Assembly (NCBI RefSeq): GCF_032337135.1
Contig: NZ_JAVXZZ010000002.1
Coordinates: 62,001 to 126,000 of the forward strand
DNA length: 64,000 bases
DNA from: Allorhodoferax sp032337135
Lineage (GTDB): Bacteria; Pseudomonadota; Gammaproteobacteria; Burkholderiales; Burkholderiaceae_C
Reading direction: 5' to 3'
Position 1 is the first letter of the stretch. Each line of letters begins with the position of its first letter. Below the pieces are notes generated by a model. It was given only the letters and a program-made list of their open reading frames with translations. It did not search any database and had not been told where the DNA came from. Below are positions 1 to 8,408 of the stretch, piece by piece. The position numbers and the translations under genes are program-made.

Positions 1-276
1 GCCTTGGGTGACCATGCGCGCAAGGTGGTGGTCAATTCCACCAAATCCATGACCGGGCACCTTCTGGGTGGCGCCGGTGGTGTGGAATCGGTGTTCACGG
101 TGCTGGCCATGCACCACCAAAAGAGCCCACCGACCATCAACCTGCAGAACCAGGATCCGGAATGCGATCTGGACTACTGTGCCAATACCGCGCGCGACAT
201 GCGCATTGATGTGGCCGTCAAGAACAACTTCGGTTTTGGCGGTACCAACGGTACCTTGGTGTTCAAACGCGCGTAA
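1..276 (+). CDS. fabF: Beta-ketoacyl-ACP synthase II, C-terminal fragment
   Basis: This is the last 91 codons of a gene cut by the window edge. FabF condenses malonyl-ACP with a growing acyl-ACP in cytoplasmic fatty acid elongation. The fragment holds the conserved late part of the thiolase fold: NSTKSMTGHLLGGAGG carries a catalytic lysine and histidine, and NNFGFGGTN is the glycine-rich loop near the carboxyl end. It stops with TAA and the next gene begins five bases later. Identification is secure because both motifs are diagnostic of KAS II; the catalytic cysteine lies outside the window. Confidence 0.96.
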   Translation, partial: ALGDHARKVVVNSTKSMTGHLLGGAGGVESVFTVLAMHHQKSPPTINLQNQDPECDLDYCANTARDMRIDVAVKNNFGFGGTNGTLVFKRA

Positions 277-281
277 ATCCA

Positions 282-752
282 GTGCTTTCTGCCACGGACC
301 CTCGCTACCAACCGCCCGCCGTGGTCTGGGCTGCGGGGCCGGGTTGGCAGGTAGCGGCAGTGCCTTGGGTGGTCGCTTGCGGGTTGATCGGCATGTTGGC
401 GATATGGCTAGGCTGGCGCGAGGGGCTCGACGTCGGGCTGCTTTGTGCGGTGGTAGCTGCGTGCGCCGCGGTTGCCGTCTTCGAATGCAGGTCGCCCAGT
501 GTTCGCCGTTTGGAATGGAATCGGCGCGAATGGTCATTGGTCCGTGCTGCGCAAGGGGCGGATAGATCGGATGCGCTGCTTTCGAGCGAGCCATGCACGC
601 TGCAGATTCCCTTGGATCTGCAAGTTGTCCTGTTAGTGCGCGCCATGGAATCCTCGACCAAGCGGGTGCATTGGCTCTGGTTGGCTCAGGGATCCGACCC
701 CTTGGCGTGGCATCGCCTGCGTTGTGCGGTGTTTGGCTCGGGTCAACCTTGA
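282..752 (+). CDS. YgfX/CptA-like inner-membrane protein
   Basis: A 156-residue protein starting at GTG five bases after fabF. Two hydrophobic segments (about residues 24-42 and 49-67) precede a soluble tail. The tail pattern, with RRLEWNRREWSLV and later WLWLAQGSDPLAWHRLR, matches my memory of E. coli YgfX (RLRWQGQEWSIV, then HLWLAADSMDEAEWRDLR). YgfX-family proteins are small inner-membrane proteins paired with SdhE and reported to affect MreB/FtsZ; that role is not shown here, and no sdhE lies nearby. Family call by recalled similarity, so moderate confidence; the fallback is a hypothetical membrane protein. Confidence 0.6.
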   Translation: MLSATDPRYQPPAVVWAAGPGWQVAAVPWVVACGLIGMLAIWLGWREGLDVGLLCAVVAACAAVAVFECRSPSVRRLEWNRREWSLVRAAQGADRSDALLSSEPCTLQIPLDLQVVLLVRAMESSTKRVHWLWLAQGSDPLAWHRLRCAVFGSGQP

Positions 753-806
753 AGGCCGATCCAGCGTCACTATCTACTCAATCCCCCCTTGTCTACCTAT
801 TTCACT

Positions 807-2288
807 ATGCTCTTCGACCCATCTCCGTTCACTGCGTCGGCTCGGCGCGTTGTTGGTTCAGTCGCCATGGCCATGGCGTTCGTCGGAGGGCTGGGTGGAC
901 CTGCTCCAGCAAGTGCTCAGACGCGCACACTCCCGGACTTCACGGATCTGGTGGAGCAGGTCAGTCCCTCGGTAGTCAATATTCGCACGCTGGAGCGGGT
1001 ATCGAGTCGACAGGCCAATGGCGGCGGGCCCAGCGAAGAAGAGATGCTGGAGTTTTTCCGGCGATTCGGATTGCCGCTGCCCAACCTTCCGCGCCAAGGC
1101 CCACGGCCCAACCGTCCACAGCCCCAGGAGGAAGAGCAGCCCCGTGGCGTCGGCTCCGGCTTTGTGTTGTCGTCGGACGGCCTGATCATGACCAACGCCC
1201 ATGTGGTGGATGGCGCCGACGAGATGATCGTGACGCTGACGGACAAGCGGGAATTCAAGGCCAAGTTGGTTGGTGCCGACAAGCGCAGCGATGTGGCGGT
1301 GGTCAAGATCGAGGCCAGCGGTCTCCCCGCTGTCAAGATTGGCGACGTCAATCGTCTCAAAGTTGGAGAATGGGTCATGGCCATTGGGTCTCCATTCGGT
1401 CTCGAGAACACAGTCACGGCCGGTATCGTGAGCGCAAAGCAACGCGATACGGGGGACTACCTGCCCTTCATCCAGACGGATGTGGCCATCAACCCCGGCA
1501 ACTCGGGCGGACCACTCATCAACATGCGTGGCGAAGTGGTCGGTATCAACAGCCAGATCTATTCACGCTCCGGTGGATTCATGGGCATCTCGTTTTCCAT
1601 TCCGATCGATGAAGCAATGCGTGTGAGCGACCAGCTGCGGGCCAACGGACGCGTTTCCCGTGGTCGCATCGGCGTTCAAATTGAGCAAGTCACGAAGGAG
1701 GTCGCCGAGTCCATCGGATTGGGTAAACCCCAGGGAGCATTGGTGCGCGCCGTCGAAAGCGGTTCTCCGGCAGAAAAGGCGGGCGTCGAGGCGGGAGACA
1801 TCATCACCAAGTTTGATGGCAAAACGATCGAGAAATCGAGTGACCTTCCACGTCTTGTTGGCAGCACCAAACCGGGCAATCGCAGCACCGTCACCGTATT
1901 CCGGCGCGGAAGCAGCAAGGACCTGACGGTGGTGATTGCGGAAATCGAAAGCGACAAGCCTGCGGTCAAGGCCAAAGGCAAGGAAGAGAAGATTCCTTCC
2001 ACAGGCGCGTTGCAGGCCTGGGGCCTGGCTGTCAGCGAGCTTTCCGATGCGCAACGCAAGGAACTCAAGGTCAAGGCTGGCGTACGTGTGGACGGTGTGA
2101 CCGATTCCGCAGCGCGGGCGGGTTTGCGGGAAGGTGATGTCATTGTTGCTGCTGCCAATTCGGAGGTCGCCTCGGTACGGGAGCTGGAGACGGTGGTATC
2201 CAAACAGGACAAGTCCAAGCCGCTGAGCATTCTGTTTAAGCGTGGCGAGTGGACGCAGTACGCCATTCTCAAATTTGGTCCGCGGTAG
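807..2288 (+). CDS. degP: Periplasmic serine endoprotease DegP/MucD (Do family)
   Basis: HtrA-type periplasmic protease/chaperone of 493 residues from ATG 807; a TTG at 789 would add six residues. Neither start has a clear ribosome-binding site. A signal peptide ends around ASA before QTRTLPDF. The catalytic triad is visible as His132 (TNAHVVDG), Asp162 (KRSDVAVV) and Ser233 (GNSGGPL). Two PDZ domains follow, about residues 270-365 and 395-490, giving the usual Do-family length. In relatives this gene usually sits behind rpoE-rseA-rseB and takes part in the envelope stress response; here only 54 bases separate it from the YgfX-like gene. Confidence 0.95.
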   Translation: MLFDPSPFTASARRVVGSVAMAMAFVGGLGGPAPASAQTRTLPDFTDLVEQVSPSVVNIRTLERVSSRQANGGGPSEEEMLEFFRRFGLPLPNLPRQGPRPNRPQPQEEEQPRGVGSGFVLSSDGLIMTNAHVVDGADEMIVTLTDKREFKAKLVGADKRSDVAVVKIEASGLPAVKIGDVNRLKVGEWVMAIGSPFGLENTVTAGIVSAKQRDTGDYLPFIQTDVAINPGNSGGPLINMRGEVVGINSQIYSRSGGFMGISFSIPIDEAMRVSDQLRANGRVSRGRIGVQIEQVTKEVAESIGLGKPQGALVRAVESGSPAEKAGVEAGDIITKFDGKTIEKSSDLPRLVGSTKPGNRSTVTVFRRGSSKDLTVVIAEIESDKPAVKAKGKEEKIPSTGALQAWGLAVSELSDAQRKELKVKAGVRVDGVTDSAARAGLREGDVIVAAANSEVASVRELETVVSKQDKSKPLSILFKRGEWTQYAILKFGPR

Positions 2289-2479
2289 AAAACCTAGCCG
2301 CTGCTAGGGGTTTGGGTGGCCGGTGTTGTTTGGGCGCACCGGTATGCCGCTGCAGGCGTGCTCGGCGTTTCTTCAATTGAGCGGGTAAAATTGACGGACT
2401 GACGATGTTTTTGGGGACACTTGGTGTTGGCAGACCACAATGTGAAAAGAGTGGCTGGTATTCCACAATGCATCTACAG

Positions 2480-2526
2480 CTTGTTCACATTTTTGCAGGA
2501 TGGTCTGTTGATAAGATGTGAATAAG
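2480..2526 (+). other. Long stem-loop, 14-bp stem with 19-nt loop
   Basis: CTTGTTCACATTTT (2480-2493) pairs with AAGATGTGAATAAG (2513-2526). As RNA all 14 positions pair, twelve Watson-Crick and two G-U. As DNA it is an inverted repeat with two mismatches. There is no U tract, so it is not a classical terminator. It could be an RNA structure or a two-half-site operator. Confidence 0.6.
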
Positions 2527-2594
2527 TTGGTTGTTGCTGAGTCGCAACGGCCACCCGGAATCGGAAATAGGGTCCTGAGACCACAATTTTTGCC

Positions 2595-2600
2595 TACAAT
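2595..2600 (+). promoter_or_regulatory. Possible -10 box upstream of short terminated transcript
   Basis: TACAAT hexamer; the matching -35 position (about 2572-2577, GTCCTG) is poor. If used, transcription from about 2607 would reach the terminator at 2641-2670 after some 65 nt. Confidence 0.3.
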
Positions 2601-2640
2601 GAAGCTCCAACCTTCGCAGTTGCCAAAGATTGTTGGTTCA

Positions 2641-2670
2641 GGGCGCGGCCTCTTGGCCGCGCCCTTTTTT
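2641..2670 (+). terminator. Intrinsic terminator before lepA
   Basis: Perfect 10-bp stem GGGCGCGGCC / GGCCGCGCCC with a TCTT loop followed by six T. It should stop transcription from degP or from a local promoter; lepA transcription then needs read-through or a promoter in the 47 bases that remain. Confidence 0.9.
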
Positions 2671-2717
2671 ATTGGCGCTTAGCGCATTTTTGTTGGCCAG
2701 ATTTGGCTTGTTTGTCG

Positions 2718-4529
2718 ATGAATCACATACGTAACTTCTCCATCATCGCCCACATCGATCATGGCAAGTCCACGCTGGCCGATCGTTTGATCCAACGCTG
2801 CGGCGGCCTGGAGGAGCGGCAGATGGAGGCGCAGGTTCTGGACTCGATGGATATCGAGAAAGAGCGTGGCATCACCATCAAGGCGCAGACCGCGGCACTG
2901 CACTACAAGGCCAAGGACGGCAACACCTACAACCTCAACCTCATCGATACGCCTGGCCATGTGGACTTCTCCTATGAGGTCAGTCGATCCCTCTCGGCCT
3001 GTGAGGGGGCATTGCTGGTGGTCGATGCCTCGCAGGGTGTTGAAGCGCAGACAGTGGCGAATTGCTACACGGCGCTTGACCTGGGCGTCGAGGTGTTGCC
3101 GGTGCTCAACAAGATGGATTTGCCGCAGGCCGATCCGGAAAACGCCAAGGCGGAAATTGAGGACGTGATTGGGATCGACGCGTCTGCGGCGATCCCCTGC
3201 TCGGCCAAGAGTGGCATGGGTGTCGACGATATTCTGGAAGCTATTGTGGCCAAAGTGCCGGCGCCGCGCGGGAATCCGGACGGTGCATTGCGTGCCATGA
3301 TCATCGACAGCTGGTTCGACAGCTATGTCGGCGTGGTCATGCTGGTGCGCGTGGTCGATGGGCGCCTGCAAAAAGGGGAGCGCATCAAACTGATGGCGAC
3401 CGAGGCGCAGTACAACGCAGAAAAACTCGGCGTTTTCACGCCCGCCAACGAAGCGCGCGATTCGCTGGAAGCTGGCGAAGTGGGTTACATCATTGCTGGC
3501 ATCAAGGAATTGCAAGCGGCGAAGGTGGGTGATACCGTGACCATGGTCAAGCAGGGCAGCGGTGGAGCAGCATTTACGGCCACTGACCCTCTGCCGGGCT
3601 TCAAGGAGATCCAGCCACAGGTGTTTGCGGGCTTGTATCCCACGGAAGCCAGTGAGTACGATTCTTTGCGTGATGCGCTGGAAAAGCTCAAACTCAACGA
3701 CGCGTCCCTGCAATACGAGCCCGAGGTATCACAGGCCCTGGGGTTCGGATTCCGCTGTGGCTTCCTGGGCTTGCTGCACATGGAGATCGTGCAGGAACGT
3801 CTTGAACGGGAATTCGATCAGGACCTGATTACCACGGCGCCGAGCGTGGTCTACCAGGTGCTGAAGGCCGATGGTGAACTGGTCATGGTGGAGAACCCAT
3901 CCAAGATGCCTGAGGTCTCGAAGATCGACGAAATCCGGGAGCCGATCGTCACGGTGCACCTGTACATGCCCCAAGACTACGTGGGCACGGTCATGACGCT
4001 GGCAAACCAGAAGCGCGGCGTGCAGATCAACATGGCCTACCACGGTCGCCAGGTGATGTTGACCTATGAGATGCCATTGGGTGAGATCGTGCTGGACTTC
4101 TTTGACAAGCTCAAATCGGTCAGCCGTGGTTACGCATCGATGGATTACGAGTTCAAGGAATACCGAGCCTCCGACGTCGTGAAGGTGGATATCCTGCTCA
4201 ATGGCGACCGCGTCGATGCGCTCTCGATCATCGTGCATCGTTCTCAGTCACAATACCGGGGCCGTGCCGTGGTGGCGAAGATGCGGGAAATCATTTCCCG
4301 TCAGATGTTCGATGTGGCCATCCAGGCTGCCATCGGAGCCAACATCATCGCCCGCGAGACTGTGAAGGCCATGCGCAAGAATGTGCTGGCCAAATGCTAC
4401 GGCGGAGATATCAGCCGCAAGCGCAAGTTGCTGGAAAAGCAAAAGGCGGGCAAGAAGCGCATGAAACAGATCGGTTCGGTCGAAGTGCCCCAAGAGGCCT
4501 TCTTGGCCATTTTGCAGGTAGAAGATTGA
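2718..4529 (+). CDS. lepA: Elongation factor 4 (LepA), ribosome back-translocase GTPase
   Basis: 603 residues, normal for the family. Starts at ATG 2718, giving MNHIRNFSIIAHIDHGKST; an upstream TTG at 2703 gives an unlikely extension. The G1 motif AHIDHGKST, the DTPGHVDF G3 motif and NKMDLP G4 motif show a translational GTPase, and the C-terminal region ends with the lysine-rich tail typical of LepA (KRKLLEKQKAGKKRMK). It acts on ribosomes in the cytoplasm and may be loosely membrane-associated. The stop codon overlaps the lepB start (TGATG), the classic lepA-lepB translational coupling. Confidence 0.98.
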   Translation: MNHIRNFSIIAHIDHGKSTLADRLIQRCGGLEERQMEAQVLDSMDIEKERGITIKAQTAALHYKAKDGNTYNLNLIDTPGHVDFSYEVSRSLSACEGALLVVDASQGVEAQTVANCYTALDLGVEVLPVLNKMDLPQADPENAKAEIEDVIGIDASAAIPCSAKSGMGVDDILEAIVAKVPAPRGNPDGALRAMIIDSWFDSYVGVVMLVRVVDGRLQKGERIKLMATEAQYNAEKLGVFTPANEARDSLEAGEVGYIIAGIKELQAAKVGDTVTMVKQGSGGAAFTATDPLPGFKEIQPQVFAGLYPTEASEYDSLRDALEKLKLNDASLQYEPEVSQALGFGFRCGFLGLLHMEIVQERLEREFDQDLITTAPSVVYQVLKADGELVMVENPSKMPEVSKIDEIREPIVTVHLYMPQDYVGTVMTLANQKRGVQINMAYHGRQVMLTYEMPLGEIVLDFFDKLKSVSRGYASMDYEFKEYRASDVVKVDILLNGDRVDALSIIVHRSQSQYRGRAVVAKMREIISRQMFDVAIQAAIGANIIARETVKAMRKNVLAKCYGGDISRKRKLLEKQKAGKKRMKQIGSVEVPQEAFLAILQVED

Positions 4530-5494
4530 TGCAAGCATTTACCGCCGCCGTTTTGGGCGCATTCGGGCTGTACGCCGGGTCCTGGTACCTCGGGCTCATT
4601 GAGGGCAACTTTGCTTTGCTGCTGTTCTTGGCCACTGTGGTCACCGGGCTCTACTGGCTGGCCGAGCGCTTCTATTTCCTGCCCCAGCGACAAAAGGCTG
4701 CCGCGGAGGTTCAGGCGCAGGCCGTTCAACGCAAGGCCGAGTTGCAGAAGCTGGGCATCGCCCACGACGAGGTGGATGTGGCTGCCGTGCAGAGTAAGCT
4801 GCTGGCACAGCCTTGGTGGCTGGATTGGACTGCCGGGTTGTTCCCCGTAATCATCGCGGTGTTCTTCTTGCGTTCGTTCCTGTTCGAGCCTTTCAAGATT
4901 CCTTCGGGTTCCATGATTCCCACCTTGCTGGTGGGAGACCTGATCCTGGTGAACAAGTTTGTGTATGGCATCCGCCTTCCGGTGATCAATGCCAAGATCA
5001 CCTCTGGGACGCCCCCGCAGCGCGGCGATGTGATGGTGTTCCGCTACCCGCCCAAGCCGAGCATGGACTACATCAAGCGTGTGGTGGGGGTGCCCGGAGA
5101 TACCGTGGCCTACATCAACAAGCGGCTGACGATCAATGGTGTGCCCGTTGTCACGCAGCCCATGCCCGAGTACTTCGACGAGAGCATGATGCGCTATTTC
5201 AAGCAGTACGAGGAAACGATCGGCGACAAGAAGCACCGCTTGCTCAACGACGATCGCCAGCCCGCCTTTGTTGCAGGTATCGAAGACTTTCCTGGCCGTG
5301 AGGCCTGCGCCTACACCATTGAAGGGGTGACCTGCAAAGTGCCTGAAGGGCACTATTTCATGATGGGGGACAACCGGGACAATTCCCTGGACTCGCGCTA
5401 TTGGGGTTTTGTTCCGGATGCCAACATCGTGGGCAAAGCCTTTTTCGTTTGGATGAATTTTGGCAATCCGAAGCGCATTGGCAGTTTCGATTGA
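4529..5494 (+). CDS. lepB: Signal peptidase I
   Basis: 321-residue membrane-bound leader peptidase that removes signal peptides from exported proteins. The ATG at 4529 overlaps the lepA stop; a longer frame starting inside lepA is rejected. Transmembrane segments lie around residues 3-20, 27-47 and 101-117. The Ser-Lys dyad is visible: Ser128 in IPSGSMIP and Lys183 in YIKRVVGVPGD. The GDNRDNSLDSR box is near the end. Usual family length. Confidence 0.97.
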   Translation: MQAFTAAVLGAFGLYAGSWYLGLIEGNFALLLFLATVVTGLYWLAERFYFLPQRQKAAAEVQAQAVQRKAELQKLGIAHDEVDVAAVQSKLLAQPWWLDWTAGLFPVIIAVFFLRSFLFEPFKIPSGSMIPTLLVGDLILVNKFVYGIRLPVINAKITSGTPPQRGDVMVFRYPPKPSMDYIKRVVGVPGDTVAYINKRLTINGVPVVTQPMPEYFDESMMRYFKQYEETIGDKKHRLLNDDRQPAFVAGIEDFPGREACAYTIEGVTCKVPEGHYFMMGDNRDNSLDSRYWGFVPDANIVGKAFFVWMNFGNPKRIGSFD

Positions 5495-5540
5495 CCTCGT
5501 GTATTGATACCATTCAATTCCTTTTTTGGGAGCACTGCTG

Positions 5541-5894
5541 ATGCGTTCATCTCCTCGATCCCTTCAACGCGGAATCACTTTCTTCGGCCTGTTGTTCAAT
5601 GCAGCGGTTTTCGGTGTGCTGGGGGTGGTTACCGCCCAAGTGGTTCCGACCTATATCGAATACCACGCCATTACCCGCGCTGCTGAAGCGGCCCGAGGCG
5701 GGCAAACCCCGCTGGAGGCGCGCGACCTGTTTGACAAGGCTGCAGCGATCAATGACATCAAGTCGATCACTGGCAAGGACATCGAAGTCAGCAAGGAAGG
5801 TGAAAAGGTCGTGGTCAGTTTTGCGTACCAGCGTGAGATCCATTTGGCCGGGCCTGCCTACCTGACGCTCAAGTATTCCGGGCGCACCAAGTAA
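5541..5894 (+). CDS. DUF4845 small membrane protein
   Basis: 117 residues starting at ATG 5541, with GGGAG at 5528-5532 as ribosome-binding site. One hydrophobic segment (about residues 10-32) is followed by a periplasmic or extracytoplasmic domain containing YIEYHAITRAAEAA and a terminal strand-rich part. This matches DUF4845, a betaproteobacterial family that sits almost invariably between lepB and rnc. The fold is pilin-like in appearance (short basic head, hydrophobic helix), but the function is unknown. It is very probably co-transcribed with lepA-lepB. Confidence 0.85.
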   Translation: MRSSPRSLQRGITFFGLLFNAAVFGVLGVVTAQVVPTYIEYHAITRAAEAARGGQTPLEARDLFDKAAAINDIKSITGKDIEVSKEGEKVVVSFAYQREIHLAGPAYLTLKYSGRTK

Positions 5895-5895
5895 G

Positions 5896-6582
5896 GTGAC
5901 AGACGCGCTTGATCTCCTTGCACAACGGCTTCAGCACCGCTTCGCGGATACGAAGCTGTTGCAGACTGCGCTGACGCACCGCAGCTTTTCGGCGGATCAC
6001 TACGAGCGCTTGGAGTTCCTGGGGGATGCGGTCCTGGATCTCTCGATTTCAGCCATGCTGTATGAGCGCCTTCAGGACCAGACCGAGGGCGATTTGTCCC
6101 GCATTCGCGCCAATCTGGTTCGCCAGGAAACTCTTTACCAGCTCGCCTTGGACCTGGGCTTATCCCAGTGTCTGCGTTTGGGCGAGGGCGAAAGCCGATC
6201 GGGTGGAAACAAGCGCCCCTCCATCCTGGCGGACGTGCTGGAGGCCTTGATCGGTGCCGTCTACCTCGATGGCGGGTTTGATGCCGCGCTGGCCCTGGTC
6301 AAGCGTCTCTACCAGAACGTCGACATCAATCCCCAGATGCAGGCAGCCGGCAAAGACGCCAAAACAGAGTTGCAGGAGTGGCTGCAGGGCCGCAAGATGA
6401 AGCTTCCGGTCTACAGTGTCGTTGCGGTGCTGGGGGCAGCCCACCAGCAGAGTTTCGATGTCGAATGCCGCGTTGATGAGTTGCGTTGCGCGCAACGTGG
6501 CCTGGGCGGGTCCCGCCGTGCGGCCGAGCAAGCTGCGGCGGCCGCGATGCTTGAACAAATCAAAGCCAAAGGTATTACATGA
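5896..6582 (+). CDS. rnc: Ribonuclease III
   Basis: 228 residues from GTG 5896, one base after the preceding stop. Cuts double-stranded RNA in rRNA and mRNA processing. The signature ERLEFLGDAVLD spans residues 37-48 with metal ligands Glu40 and Asp44; Asp113 and Glu116 (LADVLEALIG) complete the active site. A double-stranded-RNA-binding domain occupies about residues 155-225. The stop overlaps the era start (ATGA), as in many proteobacteria, and suggests translational coupling. Confidence 0.97.
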   Translation: MTDALDLLAQRLQHRFADTKLLQTALTHRSFSADHYERLEFLGDAVLDLSISAMLYERLQDQTEGDLSRIRANLVRQETLYQLALDLGLSQCLRLGEGESRSGGNKRPSILADVLEALIGAVYLDGGFDAALALVKRLYQNVDINPQMQAAGKDAKTELQEWLQGRKMKLPVYSVVAVLGAAHQQSFDVECRVDELRCAQRGLGGSRRAAEQAAAAAMLEQIKAKGIT

Positions 6583-7592
6583 AAGCCGTACCACCAGTCC
6601 GTGCGGACGCTGTCGTCGATTCCGGGGCGCCTGATGTGGACGCCATGCTGAAGTCGCTTGGAAGACCGGCTGCCGCTGATGCCCCCCAGGAAGGGCAACG
6701 CTGTGGTGTCGTTGCGATCGTTGGCAAGCCCAACGTGGGCAAGTCAACCTTGCTCAATGCCCTGGTCGGACAGAAGATCAGCATCACTTCGCGCAAGGCG
6801 CAGACCACCCGTCACCGCATCACGGGTATGCGCACTGTCGGAGAAAGCCAATTCGTTTTCGTGGACACCCCGGGTTTCCAGACCCTGCACGGCAACGCGC
6901 TGAACAAGTCCCTGAACAAGGCGGTGGTGGGTGCGGTGGCAGACGTTGACCTGGTATTGTTCGTGGTTGAAGCCGGCACCTTTGCGCCCAGTGATGAGCG
7001 GGTACTCAAGCTTATCGGAACGGACATTCCGACCCTGTTGGTGGCGAACAAGTTGGACAACGTGCATCGTCGCAGCGATATCGCGCCATGGCTGCAGGCC
7101 ATGCAGCAGCGCCACCCGTTTCGTGAATTCGTGCCGATGTCGGCAAAGAACCCCAAGGATGTAGAACGGCTTTTGCAGGTTTGTGCAGCTTACCTGCCGC
7201 AGCAAGCCTGGTGGTATGCGCCCGACGAGCTGACGGACCGTAGCGAGAAATTCCTGGCGGGCGAGCTGGTGCGTGAAAAGCTGTTCCGGCTGACCGGTGA
7301 TGAGTTGCCCTACACCTCCACGGTCGTCATCGACAAGTTCGATGAGGAGCCCCCACAGCGCAAAGGGCAGAAGCGTCTGCTGCGCATTGCGGCCACCATC
7401 GTGGTGGAGCGCGATAGCCACAAGGCCATGGTCATTGGCGACAAGGGCGAGCGCATCAAGCGCATTGGCATGGAAACCCGTGTTGAGCTCGAAAAGCTGG
7501 CGGATGCCAAGGTCTTTCTCGAGTTGTGGGTCAAGGTGCGCTCGGGCTGGGCCGATGACGAAGCGCGGGTACGCAGCTTTGGTTATGAGTGA
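6579..7592 (+). CDS. era: GTPase Era, 30S ribosome assembly factor
   Basis: 337 residues; the ATG overlaps the rnc stop by four bases. An extra N-terminal extension of about 43 residues precedes the G domain (E. coli Era has about 300). G1 is GKPNVGKST at residues 49-57, followed by the DTPGF G3 and NKLD G4 motifs; the C-terminal KH domain includes VIGDKGERIKRIG. Era binds the 3' end of 16S rRNA during maturation of the small subunit. The extension is A/D-rich and looks disordered. Confidence 0.97.
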   Translation: MKAVPPVRADAVVDSGAPDVDAMLKSLGRPAAADAPQEGQRCGVVAIVGKPNVGKSTLLNALVGQKISITSRKAQTTRHRITGMRTVGESQFVFVDTPGFQTLHGNALNKSLNKAVVGAVADVDLVLFVVEAGTFAPSDERVLKLIGTDIPTLLVANKLDNVHRRSDIAPWLQAMQQRHPFREFVPMSAKNPKDVERLLQVCAAYLPQQAWWYAPDELTDRSEKFLAGELVREKLFRLTGDELPYTSTVVIDKFDEEPPQRKGQKRLLRIAATIVVERDSHKAMVIGDKGERIKRIGMETRVELEKLADAKVFLELWVKVRSGWADDEARVRSFGYE

Positions 7593-7614
7593 ACTGGTAC
7601 GGCGGTAACGCTAA

Positions 7615-8364
7615 ATGGCCCCCCGGCGCATTGCGGACGAGCCTGCCTTCGTACTGCACCGTTATGACTGGAGTGAGTCCAGTCTCATCCTGGAAGTGTT
7701 CACTCGCCACCATGGGCGCACGGCCTTGGTGGCCAAAGGCGTCAAGCGCCCGACCTCGTCCTTTCGTCCGGTGTTGCTGCCCTTGCAGCCTCTGCACTTG
7801 GCCTTTGGGGGGGAGGGCGAGATTCGCACCCTGAAATCGGCTGATTGGCAAGGCGGCTATGTGATGCCGGTCGGCGACTCCCTGATGTCGGGCTTCTACA
7901 TCAATGAGCTGGTTCTGGGCTTGTTGGGGCGAGACGATCCGCATCCACGTCTGTTTGACCACTACGCCCGCATGGTGCACCTGCTGGCTGCAGAACATGG
8001 CGAACTGCTGCAGGCGGCCTTGCGCACCTTTGAGCTTCTGCTCTTGCACGAAGTGGGATTGTTGCCCTTGCTGAACGTGCAGACTCTGACCCATAGTCCC
8101 TTGGAGAAGCAGCAGGCCTATGTTCTGGTGCCGGATGCTGGGCTGCGTGCAGCCTCGGTGCAGGAAACGCAGGCACTGACTGCCACGCAATGGCTGGCGC
8201 TGCAGGCGGCACTTGAGAGCGACATGGTGTTTTCGCGTGTGCTGACCTGTTGCAGCGAGGGCCTGTCCGGTCTGAAGCCGCAGCTGCGGCAGATGCTCCA
8301 GTACCATTGTGGCGTTTCCCGCCTGCGTACCCGCCAGGTGATGCAGGATGTGCAGGCCTTGTGA
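7615..8364 (+). CDS. recO: DNA repair protein RecO
   Basis: 249 residues from ATG 7615, 22 bases after era. RecO loads RecA onto SSB-coated single-stranded DNA in the RecFOR pathway. The N-terminal OB fold is recognisable from AFVLHRYDWSESSLILEVFTRHHG and VAKGVKR; the rest is the alpha-helical RecO C domain. The zinc-binding cysteine cluster found in some RecO proteins is not obvious. Position after era is the conserved one in this group. Confidence 0.93.
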   Translation: MAPRRIADEPAFVLHRYDWSESSLILEVFTRHHGRTALVAKGVKRPTSSFRPVLLPLQPLHLAFGGEGEIRTLKSADWQGGYVMPVGDSLMSGFYINELVLGLLGRDDPHPRLFDHYARMVHLLAAEHGELLQAALRTFELLLLHEVGLLPLLNVQTLTHSPLEKQQAYVLVPDAGLRAASVQETQALTATQWLALQAALESDMVFSRVLTCCSEGLSGLKPQLRQMLQYHCGVSRLRTRQVMQDVQAL

Positions 8365-8408
8365 AAGCCTGTCTACTTTGATTCATTCGCCGATCTGGGG
8401 CCCCGTCC

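Larger units (their letters stand above)
2289..2717. other. 429-bp intergenic region between degP and lepA
   Basis: No convincing protein-coding frame. It contains, in order, a long imperfect inverted repeat (2480-2526), a TACAAT hexamer (2595-2600) and a strong intrinsic terminator (2641-2670) only 47 bases before the lepA start. The arrangement fits either a short non-coding RNA of about 65 nt or an attenuator-like leader for lepA. The first 190 bases show nothing I can name. Confidence 0.5.

Noticed and set aside
2289..2315. Possible terminator just after degP (CCTAGC...GCTAGG)
   Set aside because: Short bulged stem and no T run; the true terminator is at 2641.
2269..2466. 65-codon minus-strand frame after degP
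   Set aside because: No ribosome-binding site, overlaps degP, composition not protein-like.
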